A stretch of DNA of 64,000 bases, taken from the NCBI RefSeq assembly GCF_002887595.1, contig NZ_PEBU01000004.1:1-64000 (forward strand). Reading direction: 5' to 3'. Shown piece after piece: positions 26,216-35,465 of the stretch; the first letter of the stretch is position 1; the number at the start of each line of letters is the position of its first letter. Origin of the DNA: Bowmanella denitrificans. GTDB lineage: Bacteria; Pseudomonadota; Gammaproteobacteria; Enterobacterales; Alteromonadaceae. The notes below the pieces were generated by a model, which did no database searches, was not told where the DNA came from, and worked only from the letters and a program-made list of their open reading frames with translations. Position numbers and translations under genes: made by a program.

Positions 26216-26620
26216 TGGGGGCTGTTTATCTTTCGAGTATGATTTTGCAGCAGTTTGTGGGCCCTTTATACAAGGCAGAGTGAACGTGGTGTAGTTACTC
26301 TACATGAGTGAGTGACAAGTCCGTATGGAACGGACTTGAACAGCTCTGCTGGCCTTTGGCGAAATACAAGGAAGTATTTCGTATAACGCCGTAGAAAGGG
26401 CCCACAAGCGCTGCCCGAAGGGTTCAACCCAGCCCCTCCTGCTCGGTATGACAGGCTCCTGCCTGTCACCGCAAGCGGCCAGCTAAAGCTGTTCAATGAC
26501 GTTCCCTACGTCATTGTGTTGCCGGGCTTTGACTTAGGTCCACTAGGCCTGCAGCCTGGCGTCGTGACCAGAAGGGCTGGATTTGAACAAAATCTATACT
26601 TGAAAGATAAACAGCCCCTA
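26216..26620. mobile_element. MITE-like element, full-length copy 1 (405 bp)
   Basis: Terminal inverted repeats of about 25 bp (TAGGGGCTGTTTATCTTTC at one end, with one left-end base changed to TG, and its complement ending CAGCCCCTA) bound a non-coding 405-bp element. The interior carries four perfect 8-bp-stem hairpins: 26316-26338, 26360-26381, 26449-26468 and 26494-26516. A shorter inverted copy is at 32427-32694. The ends with TA dinucleotides suggest Tc1/mariner-IS630-type mobilisation in trans; no transposase is encoded. It ends 76 bases before queA and could affect that promoter. Confidence 0.88.
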
Positions 26621-26696
26621 GTATGTTGTGGTTTAAGGGTGGGATTTTTGTGCGCTTGCGCCTAAAATGTGCAGCCCCGAAAAACAGGCTGATTGC

Positions 26697-27749
26697 ATGA
26701 AAGTTTCTGATTTCCATTTTGACCTGCCCGACACATTGATTGCCCGTTATCCCATGGCTGAGCGCACAGCAAGCCGTTTACTGCATTTAAATGGCCAAAG
26801 TGGCACCTTAGCGCATTTGCATTTTCCAGATATTTTGTCGCTTTTGGAGCCTGGGGATTTACTGGTATTTAACAATACCCGGGTGATACCCGCCCGGCTG
26901 TTGGGGCAAAAAGAAAGTGGTGGCAAAGTGGAAGTGCTGGTTGAGCGTATCTTGGATGAGCACCGGGTGCTGGCCCATGTGCGGGCCAACAAATCGCCTA
27001 AGCCTGGCAATATTCTGGTACTGGAAGAAACCGTAAGGGCAGAAATGACCGCGCGGCACGACGCCTTATTTGAATTAACTTTTCTGGATGCAAGACCAGT
27101 GCTGGAAGTGCTGGAAGCCCATGGACATATGCCATTGCCACCTTATATCGACCGGCCGGACGAAGCGTCAGATAAGGAGCGTTATCAGACGGTGTATAAT
27201 CAAAAACCCGGTGCGGTTGCTGCACCGACGGCAGGTCTGCATTTTGATGATAAGCTGCTGACAGCGCTGAAAAACAAGGGAGTGAATACCGCTTTTGTGA
27301 CCTTGCATGTGGGGGCCGGAACATTTCAGCCGGTGCGGGTAGACAACATCCTTGAACACCAGATGCACTCAGAATATGCGGAGGTGCCGCAGGAGGTGGT
27401 TGACGCAGTGCTGGCCACCAAGGCGGCAGGTAAGCGGGTAGTGGCGGTCGGCACCACCTCGGTGCGCTCGTTGGAATCCGCTGCCCAGGCTGCGCTTAAG
27501 GCCGGTACTGAACTGTGTCCTTTTTTCAGCGATACCGATATCTTTATCTACCCTGGTTATTCATTCCAACTGGTGGATGCCATGGTCACTAACTTCCACT
27601 TGCCTGAGTCCACCCTGATTATGCTGGTCAGTGCTTTTGCCGGCAAAGACAATATTATGCATGCCTACCAGCATGCCATTGAGCAACAGTACCGCTTTTT
27701 TAGCTATGGCGATGCCATGTTTATCGAACGTCAGGATGCGACTGGTTGA
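26697..27749 (+). CDS. queA: S-adenosylmethionine:tRNA ribosyltransferase-isomerase
   Basis: 350 residues (E. coli 356) from the ATG at 26697, where '[19 protein letters not shown]' matches the family start; an in-frame TTG/ATG extension at 26667 is not needed. It transfers and isomerises the ribosyl group of SAM onto preQ1-tRNA to make epoxyqueuosine. Motifs include '[14 protein letters not shown]', '[14 protein letters not shown]', '[12 protein letters not shown]' and '[12 protein letters not shown]'. It precedes tgt, which makes its substrate tRNA, in the usual queA-tgt-yajC-secDF order. The upstream MITE copy ends 76 bases before the start. Confidence 0.97.
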   Translation: MKVSDFHFDLPDTLIARYPMAERTASRLLHLNGQSGTLAHLHFPDILSLLEPGDLLVFNNTRVIPARLLGQKESGGKVEVLVERILDEHRVLAHVRANKSPKPGNILVLEETVRAEMTARHDALFELTFLDARPVLEVLEAHGHMPLPPYIDRPDEASDKERYQTVYNQKPGAVAAPTAGLHFDDKLLTALKNKGVNTAFVTLHVGAGTFQPVRVDNILEHQMHSEYAEVPQEVVDAVLATKAAGKRVVAVGTTSVRSLESAAQAALKAGTELCPFFSDTDIFIYPGYSFQLVDAMVTNFHLPESTLIMLVSAFAGKDNIMHAYQHAIEQQYRFFSYGDAMFIERQDATG

Positions 27750-27862
27750 GGATGTCAGGCGTCAAGGTAGGACATGAGCATGCTGTAGCTGGTGACAGTG
27801 TGCAGTGTTGCTGACTTTTAGGCGTACCAATTTCTGTCCCTGACTGTATGAATCCTTTATAA

Positions 27863-29047
<1,185 letters not shown>

Positions 29048-29186
29048 TTAGCCAGTGGGGCAGGACGCTCCGCCACTTGTGACTCTCGGGTTAAAGTGCA
29101 GGCAAAGAAAAACCACGCTTTTCGAAGCATTAATGCCCTAAGGCGGGACGCTGCAGGGCAATTATAAAAACAAAATTTAGGGGAAA

Positions 29187-29528
29187 ATGATGAGCCTATT
29201 TATTTCTAATGCCTACGCGCAATCAGCACCTGGTGCCGGACAAGGTGGCGGTTTTGAGATGCTGATAATGCTGGGTGTATTTGGTCTGATCTTCTACTTC
29301 ATGTTGTACCGTCCACAGGCCAAACGGGTTAAAGAGCATAAAAACCTCATTTCGTCGTTGGGTAAGGGCGATGAAGTGTTGACCCAGGGCGGCTTGGTGG
29401 GGCGCATTACCAAGGTTAGCGACGACAAGGACTTTGTCGAAATGGCGCTAAATGACTCCACTAATATCGTGATCCAAAAGGCATCGGTATCGGCGGTATT
29501 GCCCAAAGGCACCATGAAAAATATCTGA
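29187..29528 (+). CDS. yajC: Preprotein translocase accessory subunit YajC
   Basis: 113 residues, usual length. It starts MMSLFISNAYAQSAPGAGQ, then one membrane helix ('MLIMLGVFGLIFYFMLYRP') and a small cytoplasmic domain with 'LGKGDEVLTQGGLVGRITKV'. It forms a complex with SecD-SecF at the inner membrane and supports protein export. GGGGAAA precedes the start. A clear terminator-like hairpin separates it from secD although the three genes usually form one operon. Confidence 0.96.
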   Translation: MMSLFISNAYAQSAPGAGQGGGFEMLIMLGVFGLIFYFMLYRPQAKRVKEHKNLISSLGKGDEVLTQGGLVGRITKVSDDKDFVEMALNDSTNIVIQKASVSAVLPKGTMKNI

Positions 29529-29538
29529 GTATTAAAGT

Positions 29539-29571
29539 GAAGAGGCGACCTGTTCGCCTCTTCCATTTTTT
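29539..29571 (+). terminator. Terminator-like hairpin between yajC and secD
   Basis: GAAGAGGCGA (29539-29548) pairs perfectly with TCGCCTCTTC (29554-29563) around CCTGT, followed by CATTTTTTG. It has the full form of an intrinsic terminator and starts 11 bases after the yajC stop, 24 bases before the secD start. It probably attenuates transcription into secDF. Confidence 0.85.
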
Positions 29572-29594
29572 GCCGAGTAAGAAAGGACAAGTTC

Positions 29595-31439
29595 GTGTTA
29601 AACAAATACCCCATGTGGAAGTACCTGATGGTGGTCCTGGTGATCGCTGTTTGTGCGCTCTACGCCTCGCCTAATTTGTACGGTGAAGACTATGCGGTAC
29701 AAATTTCTGCAGGTCGTAATGCCGAAGTGGATACCCGACTGTTTGAACAGGTCAAAACTGATTTACAAGCAGCCGGTATCGATATTAAAAGTATTTCCCT
29801 CGAAGAATCTCACTTACTGGTACGCCTGAGAAACGGTGATGATCAGTTAGTGGTAAGAGAAAAGCTCGAGGCCAGTCTGGGTAATGATTATGTGGTTGCC
29901 CTGAACCTGGCGCCTGCCACACCGGATTGGTTGGAGAGCCTGGGCGCCAGCCCGATGAAATTAGGCTTGGACTTACGTGGCGGTGTGCACTTTTTGATGG
30001 AAGTGGACATGAAAGCGGCCATCAACCGCTCTATCGAACAGATGGAAGACGACTTCCGTAATAGCCTGCGCGAAGAAAAACTGCGTTATCGCCGGGTCGA
30101 GCAAAAGAGTGATCGGGTGGATGTGCAATTCCGCGACCAGGAAACCCTGGACCAGGCGATTAACTTCCTGGAAAAAAACAACCCCGGCCTGCTTTTCAAA
30201 GACGAAGGTGAGCTGACGATGAGCGCGGTGCTGTCTGAGCAGCGCCTGAAAGAAATCCGCGAATATGCCTTAAAGCAAAACATTACCATTATGCGCAACC
30301 GGGTTAACCAGCTTGGTGTGGCGGAGCCGGTGATTCAGCGTCAGGGCTCTGACCGTATTGTAGTGCAATTACCAGGGATTCAGGATACTGCCAGAGCTAA
30401 GGAAATTCTGAATGCCACCGCCACCTTGCAATTCCGTATGGTTGACTTGGATCACGATGTACGTGATGCGGTGGAAGGGCGCGTACCACCTGGTTCGCAG
30501 TTGCTAATGGACAGAAAAGGCCAGCCTCAGCTGCTGGATAAACGTATTATGCTGACCGGTGACCATATCGTGGATGCCAGCAGTAGCTTTGACGAGTACG
30601 GTCGTCCGCAGGTTAATATCAAGCTGGACTCCGAAGGCGGCAATAAGATGTCCCATGGTACCAAGGACAATATCGGTAAGCCGATGGCCACCGTGTTCAT
30701 TGAGTACAAGCCCACCAATGAGAAAGACAAAGACGGCAAGATCGTGTTTGAAAAACACGAAGAAGTCATCAACGTTGCCACTATTCAGGCCCGTTTAGGC
30801 AATAGTTTCCGTATCACAGGTATCGACTCACCGGCAGAAGCACAAAATCTGTCACTGTTACTGCGTGCCGGTGCCTTGGTGGCACCTATTTCTATTGTAG
30901 AGGAGCGCACGGTCGGCCCAAGCCTGGGGCAGGAAAATATTGAACTGGGTATGCAGGCTATTTTCTGGGGCCTGATGCTGATTCTGGCCTTTATGCCAAT
31001 TTACTACCGTAAGTTTGGTTTGGTGGCCAATGCAGCTTTGCTGGCGAATCTGGTGATGATCGTCGGTGTCATGTCGATGATTCCTGGTGCAACGCTGACG
31101 TTACCAGGTATGGCCGGTATTGTGTTGACGGTTGGTATGGCGGTGGACGCCAACGTGCTTATTTTTGAACGTATCCGTGAGGAACTGCGTGATGGCCGTA
31201 GTCCTCAGCAGGCTATTCACCACGGCTACGACAGTGCACTGTCCACTATCGCCGATGCCAATATCACTACTCTGATTGCGGCCTTGATTCTGTTTGCCGT
31301 GGGTACCGGACCGGTGAAAGGTTTCTCCATCACCCTGGCCATCGGTATTCTGACCTCCATGTTTACCGCCATCGTCGGTACGCGTGCGCTGGTTAATTCG
31401 GTATGGGGCGGTAAGCGCCTCAATAACCTGTCCATTTAA
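29595..31439 (+). CDS. secD: Protein translocase subunit SecD
   Basis: 614 residues (E. coli 615) from a GTG start preceded by AAGGACA. One N-terminal helix, a large periplasmic domain (P1) and five C-terminal helices. Hallmarks are '[18 protein letters not shown]', '[15 protein letters not shown]', '[19 protein letters not shown]' and '[20 protein letters not shown]'. It uses the proton gradient with SecF to pull translocating proteins into the periplasm. The gene is followed 11 bases later by secF. Confidence 0.98.
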   Translation: MLNKYPMWKYLMVVLVIAVCALYASPNLYGEDYAVQISAGRNAEVDTRLFEQVKTDLQAAGIDIKSISLEESHLLVRLRNGDDQLVVREKLEASLGNDYVVALNLAPATPDWLESLGASPMKLGLDLRGGVHFLMEVDMKAAINRSIEQMEDDFRNSLREEKLRYRRVEQKSDRVDVQFRDQETLDQAINFLEKNNPGLLFKDEGELTMSAVLSEQRLKEIREYALKQNITIMRNRVNQLGVAEPVIQRQGSDRIVVQLPGIQDTARAKEILNATATLQFRMVDLDHDVRDAVEGRVPPGSQLLMDRKGQPQLLDKRIMLTGDHIVDASSSFDEYGRPQVNIKLDSEGGNKMSHGTKDNIGKPMATVFIEYKPTNEKDKDGKIVFEKHEEVINVATIQARLGNSFRITGIDSPAEAQNLSLLLRAGALVAPISIVEERTVGPSLGQENIELGMQAIFWGLMLILAFMPIYYRKFGLVANAALLANLVMIVGVMSMIPGATLTLPGMAGIVLTVGMAVDANVLIFERIREELRDGRSPQQAIHHGYDSALSTIADANITTLIAALILFAVGTGPVKGFSITLAIGILTSMFTAIVGTRALVNSVWGGKRLNNLSI

Positions 31440-31450
31440 GGGAGATAAAC

Positions 31451-32392
31451 ATGCGCGTATTTGATTTCGACAAAGAAGTCCGCTTTATGTCCCTGCGCTG
31501 GCCGGCGTTGGTATTTTCTACTTTGCTGATACTTGGTTCTATCGTGTCTCTGGCGGTTAATCAGCTTAACTGGGGACTGGATTTTACCGGTGGTACCGTT
31601 ATTGAAGTAGGTTATCAGCAACCGGCTAAACTGGCACAGGTGCGCCAGCAACTGGACGAGGTTGGTTTTGGTGATGCCGTGGTGCAGAACTTCGGCAGCA
31701 GTGAGGATGTGCTGATTCGTTTGGCACCGCGCGAGGGCGTGAAATCCGAAACCCTGGGCGACCAGGTTATGGCGGCCTTGCGTGCCAGCGGCGAACAAGT
31801 GGATATGCGTCGTATTGAGTTCGTTGGCCCGCAGGTTGGTGAAGAACTCACCGAGCAGGGAGGCCTGGCCATGCTGGTGGCGCTGATATGTATCCTGATG
31901 TACGTTGCCATGCGCTTTGAATGGCGTTTTGGTCTGGGCTCGGTAGCCGCACTGGCACACGATGTCATTATTACCCTGGGGCTGTTCTCGGTTCTGCAAC
32001 TGGAGTTTGATTTGACAGTACTGGCTGCTGTACTGGCGGTGATAGGTTATTCACTGAATGACACTATTGTTGTGATGGACAGGATCCGTGAGAACTTCCG
32101 CAAACTGCGTAAAGGCGAGCCAGAAGAGATAATCAATATCTCATTAACCCAGACCATGAGCCGTACCATTATTACCTCGGGTACCACGCTGTTGGTGTTA
32201 CTGGCATTGTTTTTTAAAGGTGGTGCCTTGATCCATGGCTTTGCTACCGCATTGCTGTTCGGTATTTTTATCGGTACTTACTCCTCCATCTATATTGCCA
32301 GTGCTGTGGCGATGATGTTGGGGATCAGTAAAGAAGATTTGATGCCCACCGAAGTGGAAAAAGAAGGGGCCGACCAGGACCCTCTGCCATAA
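31451..32392 (+). CDS. secF: Protein translocase subunit SecF
   Basis: 313 residues with six membrane helices. Hallmarks are 'NWGLDFTGGTVIEVGYQQPA', 'GYSLNDTIVVMDRIRENFRK' and 'SLTQTMSRTIITSGTTLLVL'. GGAGATAAAC precedes the ATG. It is the RND-like partner of SecD. Immediately downstream its probable terminator has been interrupted by a MITE copy, whose end appears to rebuild the stem. Confidence 0.98.
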   Translation: MRVFDFDKEVRFMSLRWPALVFSTLLILGSIVSLAVNQLNWGLDFTGGTVIEVGYQQPAKLAQVRQQLDEVGFGDAVVQNFGSSEDVLIRLAPREGVKSETLGDQVMAALRASGEQVDMRRIEFVGPQVGEELTEQGGLAMLVALICILMYVAMRFEWRFGLGSVAALAHDVIITLGLFSVLQLEFDLTVLAAVLAVIGYSLNDTIVVMDRIRENFRKLRKGEPEEIINISLTQTMSRTIITSGTTLLVLLALFFKGGALIHGFATALLFGIFIGTYSSIYIASAVAMMLGISKEDLMPTEVEKEGADQDPLP

Positions 32393-32416
32393 GCTTGCTC
32401 TGCTAGTCTGATATTA

Positions 32417-32444
32417 CGGCCCCTGCTAGGGGCTGTTTATCTTT
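32417..32444 (+). terminator. secF terminator rebuilt by a MITE end
   Basis: CGGCCCCT (32417-32424), loop GCT, AGGGGCTG (32428-32435), then TTTATCTTT. The left arm is chromosomal while the right arm and T-rich tail are the terminal repeat of the inserted element. The original right arm, AGGGGCTG, is still present at 32695-32702 followed by GCACTTTT, on the other side of the insertion. Confidence 0.65.
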
Positions 32445-32694
32445 CAAGTATAGAATTTGTTCAAATTCAGCCCCTGCTGGTCACGACGCCGGACTGCAGG
32501 CCTAGTGGGCCTAAGTCAAAGCCCGGCAACATCTAGCAGGAGGGGCTGGGTTGAACCCTCCGGGCAGCGCTTGTGGGCCCTTTCTACGGCGTTATTACTC
32601 ACTCATGTAGAATCACTACACCACGTTCGCGCTGCCTTGTATAAAGGGCCCACAAACTGCTGCAAAATCATACTCGAAAGATAAACAGCCCCTA
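32427..32694. mobile_element. MITE-like element, shortened inverted copy 2 (268 bp)
   Basis: Bounded by TAGGGGCTGTTTATCTTTC and its complement, with 25-bp terminal repeats differing at one base and TA at both ends. It is the reverse complement of the element at 26216-26620 along its whole length except for two missing segments of about 70 bp. Each missing segment corresponds to a pair of hairpins in copy 1. It contains no credible gene. It lies between secF and the TonB receptor gene. Confidence 0.88.
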
Positions 32695-32785
32695 AGGGGC
32701 TGGCACTTTTCTGAGTTGTGTATTTGTTCTGCATGGTTTAGTTTTCAATGAATCGCAGTCTTCCTTGCTGCCAGGAATGGCGTAT

Positions 32786-34741
32786 ATGAAATTTTCCGTT
32801 CTGTTTTTATGTGCTGCAACGTCTTTAAAGCTGGCTGCTCAGACGGAACAACTGAGTGTTTTTGACCTGTCTTTTGAGCAACTGTTAAATATGGATGTGG
32901 TGGCACCGGGTAAGTTCAGCCAACCTTTGGACAGTGCGCCGGGGGTGACTACCGTTATCAGTCGCGAAGAAATTCAGTCTCTGGGGGCTACGTCTCTTCT
33001 GGAAGTGCTGGAACAAGCCCCTGGTGTGTTAATGATGGGGTCCTTTTTCTATCCGCAAAATCTGGCTGTTATTCGCGGATTACAACTAACGCATTCTAAT
33101 AACGAAGTGCTGCTGCTGATAAACGGCAGGCCGGTGCGGGACAGTTTTACTGGCGGACAAAACTTTGCCATTTATACGGCCTTCCCAATACAAAGCCTGG
33201 ATCGCATAGAAATTGTCAGGGGACCCGGCTCCGTGCTGTATGGCAGTAATGCCTTTAGCGGCGTCATCAATCTGGTTACCCGCAGCCAGGATAATGCTGA
33301 GTCTGTGTATGTGGCTACAGGCAATCTGGGTAGCCGCGAAATGCAGATTCAGGGCAGTATGGAAAGTGGCGAAGGATATATAAACGGGGCGGCGCGTTTT
33401 TACCAAGACGATGGTTGGCAATTTAAAGCCAAGGACAACAGCGGCCTTGACGGCAGTTTTGCTGCCGAGCAGCAAAACCATGCATTGATGCTGCAAGGGC
33501 AGTGGCAAGGCTGGCGTGCTAGTGCCGTTAACCTGGTTAGTGAACAGGCATTCTGGGGCAGTGTGTCCAGTTGGTCCGGACCGCCTCAGGAAGATAGAAC
33601 AGTACGTTCACGTCGTTCGATACTGGAATTGGGCAGAAGCTGGGATCTGGCATCACAGCTTCGCCTGGACACCGATATCAGCTACAACGCATCGCGTTTC
33701 AGCCATTATAACTACCGGGCTAATTCCGATAATATTTTGTTTGAAGCGCTGCTTGACTATGACCTGCTGGACCAGGGCCGCTGGCTGTTTGGTGGTACTG
33801 CCTGGCATCAGCGCGTTAATACTGAACCGGGCCTGGCCAAGGCACCCATTCCGGCTTTTTCGCGCACCTGGTATAGCCTGTATGGTCAGTATCAAACCAC
33901 CAACAGTAACGCCCTGAACTGGAGTTTGGGTGCGCAGTACAACAAAGTGCCGGATGTCAATGCCAATTATGAACTGCGGGCCGGTCTGATTTATACACTA
34001 AGTGCTAAAAGCGGTATTAAACTGGACTATGGCGGCGCCTTTCGTGCCGCCTATGGGGTGGAAACCCATTTTAATCTGATTGTCTGCTGTGATGCCGAGG
34101 GTAATAATACCGGTGGGCTGCGCGGTAATCAGCAGCTTGAGCCAGAGCAGATTACGACATTTAACCTGCAATATTTCCATACCGGTGAGGATAGTCGTCA
34201 TACCCTCACCTTGTTTCACAGTGATTTGTCTAATCTGGTGTCTCGCCTGCGTGCAGCCGACCGGGTGCTGGATTTTGTGAATGCCGGCGACCTTGAAGCG
34301 TACGGCACTGAACTGGAAGGAAAATGGCTGTTTGAACAGGGGCAAATTAACTACTCCTACAGTTATCAGCACAATGAATCCGAGGATTTGGAAAATTACA
34401 CCCTGATGCCCAACCACATGCTTAAATGGAGCCTTATTTATGCAATCGGACAGGATTGGTGGTTAGGTCTTCAGCACAGTTGGGTTAGTGCCTTTCATGC
34501 CAATCAGATTCGCAACCCCAATACCCAAAGCTACAATCCTGAGCCTTCCTCTTATCATCTGCTGCGCCTGAAGTTGGCACGCAAACTAACCTGGTTGCAG
34601 CAAAGCACGGAGTTGGCGCTGAGTGTCAGTAATATGCTTGACGAGGACATCTACCAGCCGGAAATCGCCGGGCGCAATATCAACAGCCATCCCATGCGCA
34701 GTGGGGTTCGGGTGAATATGGGGCTGAATATCGGCTGGTAA
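32786..34741 (+). CDS. TonB-dependent outer-membrane receptor
   Basis: 651 residues from the ATG at 32786, with AGGAA eight bases upstream and a signal peptide 'KFSVLFLCAATSLKLAAQ'. The plug domain spans about residues 35-150 ('APGVTTVISREEIQSLGATS', 'RIEIVRGPGSVLYGSNAFSG'), followed by a 22-strand-type barrel ending in 'RSGVRVNMGLNIGW' with a terminal aromatic residue. It imports siderophores, cofactors or other large ligands using TonB energy. The substrate is not evident, and no ABC importer is adjacent. It is 110 bases upstream of the dioxygenase gene that opens the accessory region, but a dyad separates them, so it may not be part of that unit. Confidence 0.94.
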   Translation: MKFSVLFLCAATSLKLAAQTEQLSVFDLSFEQLLNMDVVAPGKFSQPLDSAPGVTTVISREEIQSLGATSLLEVLEQAPGVLMMGSFFYPQNLAVIRGLQLTHSNNEVLLLINGRPVRDSFTGGQNFAIYTAFPIQSLDRIEIVRGPGSVLYGSNAFSGVINLVTRSQDNAESVYVATGNLGSREMQIQGSMESGEGYINGAARFYQDDGWQFKAKDNSGLDGSFAAEQQNHALMLQGQWQGWRASAVNLVSEQAFWGSVSSWSGPPQEDRTVRSRRSILELGRSWDLASQLRLDTDISYNASRFSHYNYRANSDNILFEALLDYDLLDQGRWLFGGTAWHQRVNTEPGLAKAPIPAFSRTWYSLYGQYQTTNSNALNWSLGAQYNKVPDVNANYELRAGLIYTLSAKSGIKLDYGGAFRAAYGVETHFNLIVCCDAEGNNTGGLRGNQQLEPEQITTFNLQYFHTGEDSRHTLTLFHSDLSNLVSRLRAADRVLDFVNAGDLEAYGTELEGKWLFEQGQINYSYSYQHNESEDLENYTLMPNHMLKWSLIYAIGQDWWLGLQHSWVSAFHANQIRNPNTQSYNPEPSSYHLLRLKLARKLTWLQQSTELALSVSNMLDEDIYQPEIAGRNINSHPMRSGVRVNMGLNIGW

Positions 34742-34821
34742 TTATGTGAATAGACATTCCTGGTTACGCTTAGTCTGAACAGCGAAAACTGGAGAAATGT
34801 TGACTTTATGTACTACACATA

Positions 34822-34849
34822 CTGTTATCAACTGTAATTGAGATAACAG
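34822..34849 (+). promoter_or_regulatory. Perfect inverted repeat abutting the start of the modification gene run
   Basis: CTGTTATC (34822-34829) pairs perfectly with GATAACAG (34842-34849) around a 12-base centre. The right arm ends one base before the ATG at 34851 and covers where a ribosome site would be. It is either an operator or an mRNA stem that hides the initiation region. Confidence 0.5.
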
Positions 34850-34850
34850 G

Positions 34851-35465
34851 ATGTTGTTCGCCTGCTTGGATTTTCAGGTGCCATTGGAGGCACTGAAAAA
34901 GGATGTTTTCAGATTACACAACGCTGAATGGCTTCCTCATGTTAATCAGAAAGATTACCAGGGAAGTTGGGATGTCCTGCCGCTTAGGTGTCTGGCTGAG
35001 CATAAAAGTGCTCACCCTATCATGCAGGGTTTTGCGGTACAGACCGGTGACGACTGGGTTAACCTTCCCGTCTTGGAGCAACTATCTGCCATACTTCAGG
35101 TGTTGAGTTCTCTGCAATGCTCTATCAAATCGACCCGCCTGATGCGACTACATGCAGGCGCGCAAATCAAACCACACCGTGACCTTGGGCTTTCCATCGA
35201 ATACGGCGAAGCACGTCTGCATATTCCTATCCTCAGCAATGAATTACTGGAGTTTCGGGTTAACAACCAGCTTGTTCCCATGCGGGAAGGGGAGCTCTGG
35301 TATCTCAATGTGGACCAGACTCACCAGGTCCTGAACCGGGGCGATCATGAACGCATCAATCTGGTCATTGACTGTGTGGCCAATGACTGGTTGAAGAAAA
35401 AAATTCAGGAATCATCACTTTGCGTAAGGGATAACAATGATAACCAATGCCTCTCAGTCATCTGA
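34851..35465 (+). CDS. Aspartyl/asparaginyl beta-hydroxylase-like dioxygenase
   Basis: 204 residues of the cupin-fold Fe(II)/2-oxoglutarate dioxygenase class. 'LHAGAQIKPHRDLG' supplies H109 and D111, 'NVDQTHQVLNRG' supplies H158 and 'DHERINLVID' supplies R168 for 2-oxoglutarate, so the site is complete. Relatives hydroxylate Asp or Asn side chains of proteins or act in natural-product tailoring. It overlaps the next gene by 29 bases, indicating one transcript. The ribosome site is weak and occluded by an 8-bp stem just before the ATG. Confidence 0.88.
   Translation: MLFACLDFQVPLEALKKDVFRLHNAEWLPHVNQKDYQGSWDVLPLRCLAEHKSAHPIMQGFAVQTGDDWVNLPVLEQLSAILQVLSSLQCSIKSTRLMRLHAGAQIKPHRDLGLSIEYGEARLHIPILSNELLEFRVNNQLVPMREGELWYLNVDQTHQVLNRGDHERINLVIDCVANDWLKKKIQESSLCVRDNNDNQCLSVI

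Noticed and set aside
26266-26717. Short frames within or near MITE copy 1
   Set aside because: They run through inverted repeats and hairpins and are not preserved in copy 2, so they are not genes.
32457-32684. 75-residue frame inside MITE copy 2
   Set aside because: Lies wholly in the element and arises from its repeats; no ribosome site and no counterpart of the same frame in copy 1.
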